This document shows positions 18,120 through 28,011 of a stretch of DNA of 64,000 nucleotides, one piece after another. The DNA lies in contig JACCEO010000006.1 of assembly GCA_013416485.1 (NCBI GenBank), positions 62,001 through 126,000 of the forward strand. The letters run 5' to 3'. This stretch comes from Alcaligenaceae bacterium (GTDB taxonomy: Bacteria > Pseudomonadota > Gammaproteobacteria > Burkholderiales > Burkholderiaceae_B). Under the pieces are notes generated by a model. It saw only the letters and a list, made by a program, of their open reading frames with translations, made no database searches and was not told the DNA's origin. The number at the start of each line of letters is the position of its first letter. The first letter of the stretch is position 1. The position numbers and the translations under genes are program-made.

Positions 18120-20177
18120 TTACTCAGATTGTTTTTTCTCTAGGAAAGCAATGACCTGATCTTGTTCACGGGTGCGCCCAAATGGCGGTAAGCCACGCCA
18201 CAACAACTTACCATAGGGTTTCTCGACCAAGCGGGCGTCGCCCACCAACAAGACCCCCCAATCTTGTTCTGAGCGTATCAAACGCCCTGCGCCCTGTTTA
18301 AGTGCTATTGCCGCCTCTGGCAGTTGGTATTGCATGAATGGGTTACCGCCCTGGCTACGGCAAAGATTCAAACGTGCCTCGAGTACAGGATCATCAGGAG
18401 GTGCAAAAGGCAGCTTATCGATTGCCACCAAAGTTAGTGCATTACCTGGTACATCCACACCTTCCCAAAAACTGGCACTGCCTACCAACACCGCATTATG
18501 TTCTGCACGAAATTTATCCAGCAAAACGCCACGCGAGCTTTCACCCTGGCGAAACAGGGCTCTTTCACTACCTGTTTCATCAAAATGATCTTGCAAAAGT
18601 TCGGCGATTCTGTCTACTGCCCTTAGGGTAGTGCACAACACCAATACCCCGCCTTTACTGACCTCTATCAAAGGCAGCAACACCTGCACAAAGCGCTCGT
18701 TAAATTCACGGTCACTGGGCAGCGGTAAATTTTTTGGTACGTACAGCACACCTTGCTGGGCATAATCAAAAGGAGAATCCCAACGACCCGTAGTGGCGTC
18801 CCATAAGCCTAACTGCCCTGAAAAATGAGAAAAATCTCCATTGACCGATAAAGTCGCTGACGTCAGCACCCAGGCCTGTTCCTTACTGCGGTACCGAGAA
18901 AATATCTGTGCCACTGACAAAGGTGCGCTATGTAGCCGCATATGATGCTGGCTATGTTCCACCCAGCGCACAGCAGCATCATTTTCATCTGGTGTTGCAG
19001 GATCAGTATCGGATGTACCGGCTTTAGAGCTAGGCGGCGGGGCCAGCGCGTTATGTCCTTGTCGATCAGGTTGGCTCCAACGAAACAATCGAGCACGTAG
19101 CTCCATACAGGTTTTATATACCGCCTCAAGATCAGGATGTTTTTCACTGACAACAGCCAATAAATCCACACTATGGTCCAGCACCTCTAGCAGCGCTAAC
19201 AGGGCGGTATCGAACTCAAGAGCATTGGGTATTGCTTGAAACGTTGCCTTGCGCCCAGGCAGTTTATCGATGGGTGCAGCCACCAAACGTAATTCACGAG
19301 TGACGTGCTCCAGCTTCTTACCGGCCTCACTCCAGTTGGTGGACTCTCTGGCATACGCCAAGCCAGCCGCTTCCATATTGCGTGCCAGATCAAGTAACTG
19401 GTGTGAAGACACACTAGAACCTAAAAAACGAGTGGCGATATCGGGCAGTTGATGCGCTTCGTCAAAGACCACCAGTTCTACGGTAGGTAATAGGTCGGTG
19501 ATACCCTCTTCGCGCAAGGCCAGATCCGCCATGAATAGCGCATGATTCACCACCACCAGATCCGCATCCTGAGCCTGGCGACGAGCTTTCAACACAAAAC
19601 AATCACGCACATGTGGACAATCTTGTCCCAGACAGTTTTCACGGGTTGATGTCACACGATTCCAGATATCAGCATCTTCAGGAACTTGGGTCAAGTCGGC
19701 TCGGTCACCCGTTTTAGTTTGCTGAGCGAACACCTGTATATGACGCAACTGACTGATTTCAGCACGCGACTTCAAGGCCCTGTCATCACCCGATAGACGC
19801 TCCAGGTGGTAATGGCACACATAATTACCACGCCCCTTAAGTAATGCAACGTTCACTGGCAAGGCCAAGGCCTTACGCAAACGCGGAATATCACGTTTAA
19901 ACAGCTGATCTTGCAAGGTACGCGTACCGGTAGACACCAATACCTTGCTGCCACTTAAAAAAGCAGGCGCCAAATAGGCCCAGGTTTTTCCTGTACCCGT
20001 TCCGGCCTCAGCAATTAATGTTGTGTGATTCTGTAAGGCCTGCTGTATGGCCTGCGCCAATTCCAATTGGGCCTGACGCGGCTTATAACCGGGCTCGGCG
20101 TCAGCAATAGGACCATCGGAAGCAAATATTTCAGTAAGTTCGTGCAATAGCATTAATAGCCGGAATAAGAGGTGCAC
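18120..20177 (-). CDS. ATP-dependent DNA helicase, DinG/YoaA family (iron-sulfur XPD-like)
   Basis: This 685-residue superfamily-2 helicase has Walker A EAGTGTGKTWAYLAP and a DEAH box VVFDEAHQLPD. Four cysteines fit an XPD-type 4Fe-4S cluster: one in LKGRGNYVCHYHL and three in CLGQDCPHVRDC, whose spacing (5 and 6 residues) equals that in E. coli DinG. The C-terminal helicase motifs are LCTTLRAVDRIAELL, SFWEGVDVPGNAL and QGAGRLIRSEQDWG. It probably unwinds damaged or structured DNA (R-loops, forks). Overall it looks closer to YoaA than to DinG, so I leave the symbol empty. The annotated start is GTG; an ATG at 20153 would remove 8 residues. Confidence 0.9.
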   Translation of the reverse strand: MHLLFRLLMLLHELTEIFASDGPIADAEPGYKPRQAQLELAQAIQQALQNHTTLIAEAGTGTGKTWAYLAPAFLSGSKVLVSTGTRTLQDQLFKRDIPRLRKALALPVNVALLKGRGNYVCHYHLERLSGDDRALKSRAEISQLRHIQVFAQQTKTGDRADLTQVPEDADIWNRVTSTRENCLGQDCPHVRDCFVLKARRQAQDADLVVVNHALFMADLALREEGITDLLPTVELVVFDEAHQLPDIATRFLGSSVSSHQLLDLARNMEAAGLAYARESTNWSEAGKKLEHVTRELRLVAAPIDKLPGRKATFQAIPNALEFDTALLALLEVLDHSVDLLAVVSEKHPDLEAVYKTCMELRARLFRWSQPDRQGHNALAPPPSSKAGTSDTDPATPDENDAAVRWVEHSQHHMRLHSAPLSVAQIFSRYRSKEQAWVLTSATLSVNGDFSHFSGQLGLWDATTGRWDSPFDYAQQGVLYVPKNLPLPSDREFNERFVQVLLPLIEVSKGGVLVLCTTLRAVDRIAELLQDHFDETGSERALFRQGESSRGVLLDKFRAEHNAVLVGSASFWEGVDVPGNALTLVAIDKLPFAPPDDPVLEARLNLCRSQGGNPFMQYQLPEAAIALKQGAGRLIRSEQDWGVLLVGDARLVEKPYGKLLWRGLPPFGRTREQDQVIAFLEKKQSE

Positions 20178-20305
20178 CCCACAAGAGGCTGCAAAAAAGG
20201 ATAAAGTACAGGGCTAACCCACTGTGATGATACCCGTCTATTTCGGGTACACACCCTATAGTGTGGCACTATTCGCCACCTGTTTTCTGTTTTTATGTCG
20301 AAGCC

Positions 20306-22702
20306 ATGACTACCACTCCTGTTGACGCACCCTCCGCTAACGCTATTTACACCAGCGACGCCAGCCGTATTATTTCCTTACTGGCCAATGAACTTCACGT
20401 TAGGCCAGCCCAAGTGGCTGCCACCGTCGAGCTGCTGGATGACGGGGCTACCGTACCGTTTATTGCACGCTATCGCAAAGAAGTCACCGGGGGCCTGGAC
20501 GATACTGTTTTGCGCAACCTAGAGGTACGCCTACTATATGTGCGTGAACTGGAAAGCCGACGCGCAGCCATACTCGAGTCGATTGATCAGCAAGGCAAGC
20601 TGGAAGCAGGACTACAACAAGAGATTCTGGCTGCTGACACCAAACAACGGTTAGAAGACCTGTACGCACCTTATAAACCCAAACGACGCACCCGTGCCCA
20701 AATAGCCCGTGAAGCAGGTCTTGAGCCACTGGCTGATGCCATACTAAGCGATGCAAGCTGCGATCCTTCAGTCTTGGCACAAGACTATATCAACGCGGAA
20801 GCGGCTGTTAATGATACCAAGGCAGCACTGGATGGCGCACGTGACATACTTTCCGAACGCTGGGCAGAACATGCCGACTTGCTGGCCGACATGCGTGAGC
20901 ACCTCTGGAAATCTGGCTTGCTATATGCCAAAGTAGTCGAAGGTAAGGAAAATGAAGGCGATAATTTCCGTGACTGGTTTGACTTCAACGAAGCACTGCG
21001 CTCGTTGCCATCACATCGGATACTTGCCATGTTACGTGGCCGTCAGCAAGGCATACTAGACCTGCGTCTAGGTTTAAGTCCAGATCAGGAAGAGTTGACT
21101 CCCCACCCATGTGTTACCCGCATCGCAGACTTCCTGGATATCGATGCTAACTTTGCCGTAGATGCCGACCCGCGTGGACGCTGGTTGGCCGAGGTATGTC
21201 GTTGGACCTGGCGCGTCAAGCTCTTAACTGCTTTCGAATCAGAGTTTATTAGCCGTCTACGCGACAGCGCTGAAGAAGAAGCGATACGTGTGTTTGCTGC
21301 CAACATGAAAGACTTGCTACTGGCTGCACCAGCAGGACCAAAAACCGTACTAGGCCTGGATCCTGGCATACGCACTGGGGTAAAAGTCGCCGTTATCGAC
21401 CCTACCGCCAAAGTGCTGGATACGGCCACTATATTTCCCTTCGAACCACGCCGCGACCGCGATGGCAGTATTGCTACCCTGGCCGCTTTGGCGGCCAAGC
21501 ACAAGATTGAACTGGTCGCCATAGGCAACGGCACAGCATCCAGAGAAACCGAAAAGCTCGTCAAAGACATGCAAGCCAAGTTTCCTGAACTGGCCCTGAC
21601 CAGCATTATGGTGTCCGAAGCAGGCGCCTCGGTCTATTCAGCATCAGAGCTGGCAGCCCAGGAATTTCCTGATCTGGATGTGACCTTACGCGGCGCTGTG
21701 TCTATTGCTAGACGCCTACAAGACCCTTTGGCCGAATTAGTAAAAATCGAGCCCAAAGCAGTGGGAGTGGGTCAATACCAGCACGATGTCAACCAACGCG
21801 AACTGGCCCGCTCACTGGATGCCGTCATTGAAGACTGTGTAAACGCCGTAGGCGTGGATGTGAATACCGCATCAGCACCGCTATTAACCCGAGTGTCAGG
21901 GCTAAATACCACTCTGGCAAAAAACATTGTCAGCTGGCGCGATGAAAACGGTCCGTTTGATACCCGTAAAGCCTTGATGAAGGTGCCACGCTTTGGGGCA
22001 AAAACCTTTGAATTGGCCGCAGGTTTCTTACGCGTGCCAAATGGTTCTAATCCCCTGGATGCCTCGGCCGTGCACCCCGAAGCCTACCCTGTAGTTGAAC
22101 GTATATTAGAAAAAATCAAGGTTCAGGCCAGCCAAATCATGGGCCAGCAAGGCGCACTTAAAGGGGTATCACCCGCTGACTTCACTGACGAGCGTTTTGG
22201 CCTACCTACAGTAAAAGACATTTTCCTGGAAATTGAAAAGCCTGGCCGCGATCCACGTCCAGAATTCAAGACCGCACGCTTCAAAGAAGGGGTCAACACC
22301 ATACAAGACCTGCACCCCGGCATGATCTTAGAGGGCGTGGTCACCAACGTTGCTAATTTTGGAGCGTTTGTGGATATCGGTGTGCACCAAGACGGTCTGG
22401 TGCATATCTCGGCCTTGTCCAACACCTTTGTCAAAGACCCTCGTGATGTCGTGCGCGTAGGTCAAACCGTACAGGTTAAGGTGCAGGAAGTGGATGCACC
22501 GCGTAAGCGTATAGGCTTAACAATGCGCCTGGATGACGACTCGGCCCCAGTGCGACGCGGTGGGGACGACAGCTCCCGTGCAGGAGCTGGCTCACGCAAC
22601 GCGCCTAGGGCTTCGGTCGGTCGCCCTGCCGCTAATCATCGAAACTCTGGTAATGATGGCCAAAATGCAATGGCCGCAGCCTTTGCCAAACTAAAGCGTT
22701 AA
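20306..22702 (+). CDS. tex: Tex-family RNA-binding transcription accessory protein
   Basis: Tex (YhgF) is a nucleic-acid-binding scaffold thought to act on transcription and ribosome-associated RNA. From the ATG at 20306 it has 798 residues. Domains in order: N-terminal helical Tex domain with [20 protein letters not shown], a YqgF/RNase-H-like domain ([18 protein letters not shown]), a helix-hairpin-helix pair ([20 protein letters not shown]), and a C-terminal S1 domain with [21 protein letters not shown] low-complexity Arg/Gly/Asn tail follows. A longer reading from 20261 would add 15 residues without family support. It is divergent from the helicase and convergent with trpS. Confidence 0.95.
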   Translation: MTTTPVDAPSANAIYTSDASRIISLLANELHVRPAQVAATVELLDDGATVPFIARYRKEVTGGLDDTVLRNLEVRLLYVRELESRRAAILESIDQQGKLEAGLQQEILAADTKQRLEDLYAPYKPKRRTRAQIAREAGLEPLADAILSDASCDPSVLAQDYINAEAAVNDTKAALDGARDILSERWAEHADLLADMREHLWKSGLLYAKVVEGKENEGDNFRDWFDFNEALRSLPSHRILAMLRGRQQGILDLRLGLSPDQEELTPHPCVTRIADFLDIDANFAVDADPRGRWLAEVCRWTWRVKLLTAFESEFISRLRDSAEEEAIRVFAANMKDLLLAAPAGPKTVLGLDPGIRTGVKVAVIDPTAKVLDTATIFPFEPRRDRDGSIATLAALAAKHKIELVAIGNGTASRETEKLVKDMQAKFPELALTSIMVSEAGASVYSASELAAQEFPDLDVTLRGAVSIARRLQDPLAELVKIEPKAVGVGQYQHDVNQRELARSLDAVIEDCVNAVGVDVNTASAPLLTRVSGLNTTLAKNIVSWRDENGPFDTRKALMKVPRFGAKTFELAAGFLRVPNGSNPLDASAVHPEAYPVVERILEKIKVQASQIMGQQGALKGVSPADFTDERFGLPTVKDIFLEIEKPGRDPRPEFKTARFKEGVNTIQDLHPGMILEGVVTNVANFGAFVDIGVHQDGLVHISALSNTFVKDPRDVVRVGQTVQVKVQEVDAPRKRIGLTMRLDDDSAPVRRGGDDSSRAGAGSRNAPRASVGRPAANHRNSGNDGQNAMAAAFAKLKR

Positions 22703-22716
22703 ACATGCTTGCAGCA

Positions 22717-22752
22717 CACATGGGTAGCGTGCTTAACGCCACTACCCATGTG
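22717..22752. terminator. Inverted repeat between convergent tex and trpS
   Basis: CACATGGGTAG (22717-22727) and CTACCCATGTG (22742-22752) form a perfect 11-bp stem with a 14-nt loop between the two stop codons. There is no clear T-run, so termination is likely but not certain. Confidence 0.6.
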
Positions 22753-22761
22753 CTGTGCAAC

Positions 22762-24096
22762 TTATGCTGTCAACGTATCTAGTGCAGCTTGTATCGCGAC
22801 GTGGTTTGCCGCATCAAAGTGGCAAACAATATGGCCATCTACACTGACAGTCACCTGGCTACCAAGCACACTGATTAGCTGGTTTAAGGGTGTGGTTTGC
22901 AAAACTTTCACTGCAGCGCCAGCCATTTTAGGGTCAGTATAGGCTTCTGAACTTAACAGCTGCTGGCCCTGCGCATCCAGCAAACGGAAACGAAACTGAC
23001 CATCTTGGTCACGAAAACTGACAAACTTAGCTGTTTTATTTGCCGACTTTTCTGTTTTAGTCGCTGCTGCTGATGCCACGGCGACATGCGCACCCAGCCC
23101 TACCGCAGCTCGAACACGCTCCATTAAAGGTGCTGAAAAACCGCGTGCTTTGACAGCTCCAGCCTGCAGTATTTCTTCGATACGATCAGGCCTTGCCATC
23201 AGGTCTGCATACCTATCGCGCATAGGTGCTAACTGGCCATCTATCAGTTCAAACAACGACGTTTTAGCATCACCCCAGCCCAAGCCTTGCTCTAGCTGAG
23301 CACGAAATTCAGTAGCAGCATCCTGACTGGAAAAAGCACGATACAAGGCATATAAATGCGAATTCTCAGCATCTTTGGGTTCACCCGGTTGACGAGAATC
23401 CGTAACGATACGGCCTATAGCCACTTTTAGTGCCTTGCTACCCCCCTCGAACAAAGGGATGGTGTTGTCATAGCTTTTGGACATTTTTCGTCCATCCAGT
23501 CCAGGTAAGGTCGCCACTTCGTCATCAATTTGTACTTCTGGAAGCACAAAAAAATCTGTGCCTTGCCCATATAAATGGTTAAAACGCTGGGCAATATCCC
23601 TGGCCATTTCCAAGTGTTGGATCTGGTCCCGCCCCACTGGTACTCGGTTAGCGTTGAACATTAAAATGTCAGCGGCCATCAATACTGGATAGGAAAACAA
23701 GCCCATAGTTACCCCATCATCTGGGTCTAATTGCTTGGCGACATTCTGATCGACGGCTGCCTTATACGCATGCGCCCGATTCATCAGGCCTTTACCCGTT
23801 ACACACGTGAGCATCCAACACAGCACTGGAATTTCCGGGATATCGGATTGGCGATAAAAAGTAGCACGTTCTGGGTCCAAGCCGGCAGCCAGCCATGTAG
23901 CAGCAATTTCCAAACGCGATCTGGCAATACGCTGGGGATCTTCGCACTTAATTAGTGCATGGTAGTCGGCCATGAAATAGAAGGCATCAACCCCAGGCTG
24001 TTGACTGGCCTGTATGGAAGGCCGAATAGCGCCTGCATAATTTCCCAGATGCGGGGTGCCAGACGTGGTAATGCCAGTAAGTACGCGTGTATTCAT
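22762..24096 (-). CDS. trpS: Tryptophanyl-tRNA synthetase with C-terminal extension
   Basis: TrpRS charges tRNA-Trp. The class I catalytic core (about 1-335) has the HIGH-type motif [12 protein letters not shown], the KMSKS loop [10 protein letters not shown], and the GMGWGDAK-like region [13 protein letters not shown]. Bacterial TrpRS is usually 330-350 residues, but this protein has 444. After an Ala/Lys-rich linker it continues with a compact segment, [20 protein letters not shown] followed by [20 protein letters not shown], which resembles the DUF1508/YegP beta-alpha repeat. The role of the extension is unknown to me; longer TrpRS forms occur in related betaproteobacteria. It is transcribed as a single gene between convergent tex and upstream zapE. 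Confidence 0.95.
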   Translation of the reverse strand: MNTRVLTGITTSGTPHLGNYAGAIRPSIQASQQPGVDAFYFMADYHALIKCEDPQRIARSRLEIAATWLAAGLDPERATFYRQSDIPEIPVLCWMLTCVTGKGLMNRAHAYKAAVDQNVAKQLDPDDGVTMGLFSYPVLMAADILMFNANRVPVGRDQIQHLEMARDIAQRFNHLYGQGTDFFVLPEVQIDDEVATLPGLDGRKMSKSYDNTIPLFEGGSKALKVAIGRIVTDSRQPGEPKDAENSHLYALYRAFSSQDAATEFRAQLEQGLGWGDAKTSLFELIDGQLAPMRDRYADLMARPDRIEEILQAGAVKARGFSAPLMERVRAAVGLGAHVAVASAAATKTEKSANKTAKFVSFRDQDGQFRFRLLDAQGQQLLSSEAYTDPKMAGAAVKVLQTTPLNQLISVLGSQVTVSVDGHIVCHFDAANHVAIQAALDTLTA

Positions 24097-24144
24097 AGCT
24101 TGTTTAAATATGCCAAATAATAGTAACGGATGGACGATGAATGC

Positions 24145-25236
24145 TTATAAAGTGACTGCTTGCCGACGCTCTTGGTCCAGGTAGTCTTTAGACTGCATTT
24201 CTACGATGCGCGACACTGTACGGTAGAACTCGTTAGCCATAGGACCTTCGGTATATAGTTCGTCGGGTTCACATTCTGCCAACATAATCAGTTTAACCTT
24301 ATGGTCGTAAAAGACATCCACTAACCACGTAAAACGCCGTGCTTCAGACGCCTGACGTACGCCCATTCTGGGCACATCTGACAACATCACAGTGTTATAA
24401 CGGCTGGCTAATTCCAGGTAGTCATTTTGTGAGCGCGGACCACCACATAAGGTCGCAAAATCAAACCAAATGACACTGCCGCCACGGGCAACAGCCTTAA
24501 GCGTTCTGTTTTCTACCGTCACTACCGGATCCAACGCCACCGTATCCAGCAAACGATCGAAGCAATCGGAAAATTCTTGGCGATTAGCAGGCGTCAAAGG
24601 CGACAAATAAGTACGCAATTGTTCCATGGTACGGCGACGGTAATCCACCCCTATATCCACGTTGACAATATCCATACGATCTTCGATAAGCTTGATGGCG
24701 GGCAGTATGCGATCCCGGTGCAAACCATCAGGATACAGTTCTGAGGGCGGATAATTCGATGTCATGATAAAGGATGTACCGTGCTCAAATAACTTAAGCA
24801 ACAAACGGTACAAAATCATGGCGTCAGCAATATCGGACACATGGAATTCATCAAAGCAAATAAGACGATAGCGTCGCGCAATACGACGGGCAACTTCGTC
24901 TAAAGGATCAGACTGACCCTTGACCTGGTCCAGTTCATGATGCACACCACGCATGAACTCATGAAAATGTAGCCTAGTCTTGCGTTTAACGGGAACGGAC
25001 TGATAGAACGCATCCATTAGGAAGCTTTTGCCACGCCCCACCCCACCCCACATATAAATGCCACGTGGCACATCAGGGCGTTTGAAGATTTTTTTCAAGG
25101 CAGATGAGCGGTTTTGCCGAAAGGCTACCCATTCATCGAAATACACTTGAAGACGATTGATGGCTTGTTCTTGGGCCAGATCGGATGTGTAGCCACGATC
25201 TTCCAATGCCTGATGGTAATACTGCAGAACATTCAT
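24145..25236 (-). CDS. zapE: Cell division ATPase ZapE (AFG1-like)
   Basis: ZapE is an AAA-type ATPase related to yeast AFG1/LACE1 that associates with the Z-ring in E. coli. The 363 residues carry the Walker A motif GVGRGKSFLMDAFY, Walker B LICFDEFHVSDIADAMIL, and the sensor region SNYPPSELYPDGLHRDRILP. The C-terminal block FTWLVDVFYDHKVKLIMLAE is typical of the family. It lies downstream of lpd on the same strand, but a strong terminator separates them, so zapE is probably expressed separately. Confidence 0.93.
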   Translation of the reverse strand: MNVLQYYHQALEDRGYTSDLAQEQAINRLQVYFDEWVAFRQNRSSALKKIFKRPDVPRGIYMWGGVGRGKSFLMDAFYQSVPVKRKTRLHFHEFMRGVHHELDQVKGQSDPLDEVARRIARRYRLICFDEFHVSDIADAMILYRLLLKLFEHGTSFIMTSNYPPSELYPDGLHRDRILPAIKLIEDRMDIVNVDIGVDYRRRTMEQLRTYLSPLTPANRQEFSDCFDRLLDTVALDPVVTVENRTLKAVARGGSVIWFDFATLCGGPRSQNDYLELASRYNTVMLSDVPRMGVRQASEARRFTWLVDVFYDHKVKLIMLAECEPDELYTEGPMANEFYRTVSRIVEMQSKDYLDQERRQAVTL

Positions 25237-25259
25237 GAGAAATACAGACTCTGATAACA

Positions 25260-25291
25260 GAAAAAGGGCGAGTCATTGCCCGCCCTTTTTC
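25260..25291 (-). terminator. Terminator after lpd
   Basis: On the minus strand AAAAAGGGCG pairs with CGCCCTTTTT (10 bp, loop 10 nt), ending in five T residues. It lies 28 bp past the lpd stop and 24 bp before zapE. Confidence 0.85.
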
Positions 25292-25318
25292 AGGAAACAC
25301 TACACAACAAAAATACGC

Positions 25319-26746
25319 TTAGAAATTCAGCGTACGCTTGTCAACAGCCAATGCGGCTTCTTTCATGGATTCTGATAAGGTCGGATGGGCATGGCAAATG
25401 CGTGCGATATCCTCGGCGGCCCCACGGAATTCCATAATAGTGACAGCTTCAGCGATCAATTCAGAGGCTTGTGGCCCCACGATATGAACGCCCAGAACCT
25501 CGTCAGTTTTGGCATCAGCCAAGATTTTAACGAAACCTGTGGTGTCACCCAGTGCCCGCGCACGACCGTTGGCCATGAAGGGGAAACTGCCCGATTTGTA
25601 ATCTACGCCGTCAGTTTTAAGCTGCTGTTCGGTACGCCCTACCCAGGAAATTTCTGGTGAGGTATAGATAACCCAAGGAATAGTGCCGAAATTAACATGG
25701 CCATGCTGACCAGCAATGCGTTCAGCCACTGCTACACCTTCGTGTTCGGCTTTATGGGCCAACATGGGCCCACGCACCACGTCACCTACAGCCCAAACGT
25801 TAGGCAAGTTAGTTTTGCAGTCTTCATCAACGGCAATAAAACCACGCTCATCTAGCTTCAGACCTACGGTGTCGACACCCAGACCAAGCACATGAGGTAC
25901 CCGACCAATAGAGACGATAAGCTTATCAACCACCAGCTCGTGTTCTTTACCTGTGGCATCCGTGTAAGGCACAGTCACAGAGGTATCGTTGGCAGCGACT
26001 TTGCCAATTTTTACACCTGTTTGTATGGCCAGACCTTGTTTAACGAATGCCTTTTGGGCTTCTTTGGCGACCTGCTGATCCACCGCACCCAAGAACTCAG
26101 GCATAGCTTCCAGTATGGTGACCTGAGCACCTAGACGACGCCACACGCTACCCATTTCCAAACCGATAACACCAGCACCTATCACCCCTAAGGTTTTAGG
26201 CACGGCAGGTATACGCAACGCACCGTCGTTGGAGAGCACTTGAGTTTCGTCGAAAGGCAAATCGGGCAAAGCGCGCGCCGACGATCCTGTCGCCACAATG
26301 ACATGCTTGGCGATAAGATCTTCTTCAGACTGACCAGAGACCTTCAGGGACCAACCACCATCGACTTGAGCGACAAACGAACCAGTACCGTGGAAGAACG
26401 TCACTTTGTTCTTTTTGAACAAATACAGTATGCCATCGTTATTTTGCTTAACGACGGTGTTTTTGCGACCCAGCAAGGTTGCTAGATTTAGCGTTACACC
26501 TTGCACTTCTATACCGTGCTCAGCAAAGCTGGTGTTGGCCTGCTCGTAGTGCTCGGATGACTGCAGCAACGCCTTGGAGGGTATGCACCCTACGTTGGTG
26601 CACGTACCGCCCAAAGCAGGTTTACCTTCTGCATTGGTGGCCGCATCTACACACGCCACCGACATACCCAGTTGAGCGGCACGAATTGCCGCGATGTAGC
26701 CGCCTGGGCCTGCGCCCAGAACGACAACGTCAAATTGTTTAGCCAT
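25319..26746 (-). CDS. lpdA: Dihydrolipoamide dehydrogenase (E3) of 2-oxoglutarate dehydrogenase
   Basis: E3 reoxidises the lipoyl group of the E2 subunit with FAD and NAD+. The 475 residues show the FAD-binding [17 protein letters not shown], the redox disulfide [13 protein letters not shown] (Cys49 and Cys54), the NAD-binding [20 protein letters not shown], the second FAD motif [21 protein letters not shown], and the C-terminal active-site HAHPTLSE His-Glu pair. It is the last gene of sucA-sucB-lpd, 32 bp after sucB. In Bordetella-like genomes this copy is called odhL. An additional E3 for pyruvate dehydrogenase may exist outside the window. Confidence 0.96.
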   Translation of the reverse strand: MAKQFDVVVLGAGPGGYIAAIRAAQLGMSVACVDAATNAEGKPALGGTCTNVGCIPSKALLQSSEHYEQANTSFAEHGIEVQGVTLNLATLLGRKNTVVKQNNDGILYLFKKNKVTFFHGTGSFVAQVDGGWSLKVSGQSEEDLIAKHVIVATGSSARALPDLPFDETQVLSNDGALRIPAVPKTLGVIGAGVIGLEMGSVWRRLGAQVTILEAMPEFLGAVDQQVAKEAQKAFVKQGLAIQTGVKIGKVAANDTSVTVPYTDATGKEHELVVDKLIVSIGRVPHVLGLGVDTVGLKLDERGFIAVDEDCKTNLPNVWAVGDVVRGPMLAHKAEHEGVAVAERIAGQHGHVNFGTIPWVIYTSPEISWVGRTEQQLKTDGVDYKSGSFPFMANGRARALGDTTGFVKILADAKTDEVLGVHIVGPQASELIAEAVTIMEFRGAAEDIARICHAHPTLSESMKEAALAVDKRTLNF

Positions 26747-26778
26747 AGTAATTACCTAATTCAGAGTGGAAACAGACC

Positions 26779-27984
26779 TTAAACGTCTAGCAACAAACGT
26801 TGTGGATCTTCCAGCGCCTCTTTGATGGCAACCAGTGCCAGCACGGCTTCACGACCATCAATAATACGGTGGTCATAGGACATAGCCAGGTAATTCATCG
26901 GGCGAATAACAATTTCACCGTTTTCTACAACTGCGCGATCTTTCGTGGCATGTATGCCCAAGATAGCAGACTGAGGTGGGTTAATAATGGGTGTAGACAA
27001 CATGGAACCAAACACCCCACCATTCGAGATGGAGAAAGTACCACCGGTGAGTTCTTCCAGGCTTAGTTTACCGTCGCGAGCACGAGCACCGAAGTCAGCG
27101 ATTTGTTTTTCGATATCAGCGATAGTCATTTGATCAGCATTACGCAGAATAGGTACTACCAGCCCACGCGGGCTGCCTACGGCGATACCGATATCAAAAT
27201 AGCCATGGTAGATGATGTCTTTGCCATCAACGGATGCATTAACAACCGGGTATTTTTTCAGGGCAGCAACAGCGGCCTTAACGAAGAAGGATGTGAAACC
27301 CAACTTAACACCGTGTTCTTTTTCGAATTGATCTTTGTATTTCTGACGCAGATCCAGTATGCCCTGCATATTGACTTCGTTAAAGGTCGTCAATATAGCG
27401 TTGTCTGCTTGGGATTGCAGCAAACGCTCTGCAACACGCGCACGCAGGCGGCTCATGGGAACGCGTTGCTCTGGGCGACCATCCAAGGACATGGTAGGTG
27501 GTGCAACCGGTGCAACTGCCTTTTTGGCAGGAGCATTACCAGCCTGCTGAGCGTCGTCTTTGGTGATGCGACCACCACGGCCTGTGCCAGCGACTGTAGT
27601 GGGGTCCACGCCTTTTTCAGTCAGTATTTTATTGGCAGCAGGCGATGCAATAACTGTTGTGCTTGTCACCGAAGCAGTTGCTGCAGCGGCTGCTGCAGGC
27701 GCTTCCTGTGCAGCAGGTGCTGCGGCAACGTCTGTGGCTTTGCCTTCGGTATCGATACGCGCCAGCACTTCACCAGAAGTGACCGTGCTGCCGTCACCCT
27801 TGACGATTTCCTTGAGCACACCAGCGGAAGGTGCAGGAACTTCAAGCACCACTTTATCGGTTTCAACATCGATCAGAATTTCGTCGGCTTCAATAAAATC
27901 GCCGGGCTGTTTTTTCCAGTCGAGTAACGTCGCTTCAGAAACCGATTCGGACAACTGAGGAACGAGGACATCAATAATAGCCAT
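26779..27984 (-). CDS. sucB: Dihydrolipoyl succinyltransferase, E2 of 2-oxoglutarate dehydrogenase
   Basis: E2 transfers the succinyl group to CoA and forms the core of the complex. The 401 residues contain one N-terminal lipoyl domain with the lipoylated Lys44 in [13 protein letters not shown], an Ala-rich linker, a peripheral-subunit-binding domain ([20 protein letters not shown], then [13 protein letters not shown]), and the catalytic domain ending with [13 protein letters not shown], which holds the catalytic His and Asp. The length matches E. coli SucB (405). It lies 27 bp after sucA and 32 bp before lpd. In Alcaligenaceae it is often called odhB. Confidence 0.96.
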   Translation of the reverse strand: MAIIDVLVPQLSESVSEATLLDWKKQPGDFIEADEILIDVETDKVVLEVPAPSAGVLKEIVKGDGSTVTSGEVLARIDTEGKATDVAAAPAAQEAPAAAAAATASVTSTTVIASPAANKILTEKGVDPTTVAGTGRGGRITKDDAQQAGNAPAKKAVAPVAPPTMSLDGRPEQRVPMSRLRARVAERLLQSQADNAILTTFNEVNMQGILDLRQKYKDQFEKEHGVKLGFTSFFVKAAVAALKKYPVVNASVDGKDIIYHGYFDIGIAVGSPRGLVVPILRNADQMTIADIEKQIADFGARARDGKLSLEELTGGTFSISNGGVFGSMLSTPIINPPQSAILGIHATKDRAVVENGEIVIRPMNYLAMSYDHRIIDGREAVLALVAIKEALEDPQRLLLDV

Positions 27985-28011
27985 AATATATATTCCGTAT
28001 AAAATTATTCG

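Noticed and set aside
20231-20249. TACCCG/CGGGTA hairpin between the helicase and tex genes
   Set aside because: Six base pairs without T-run in a divergent gap; too weak to call a regulatory site.
27103-27927. Plus-strand open frame of 274 codons opposite sucB
   Set aside because: Shadow of the lipoyl domain and Ala-rich linker of the E2 subunit.
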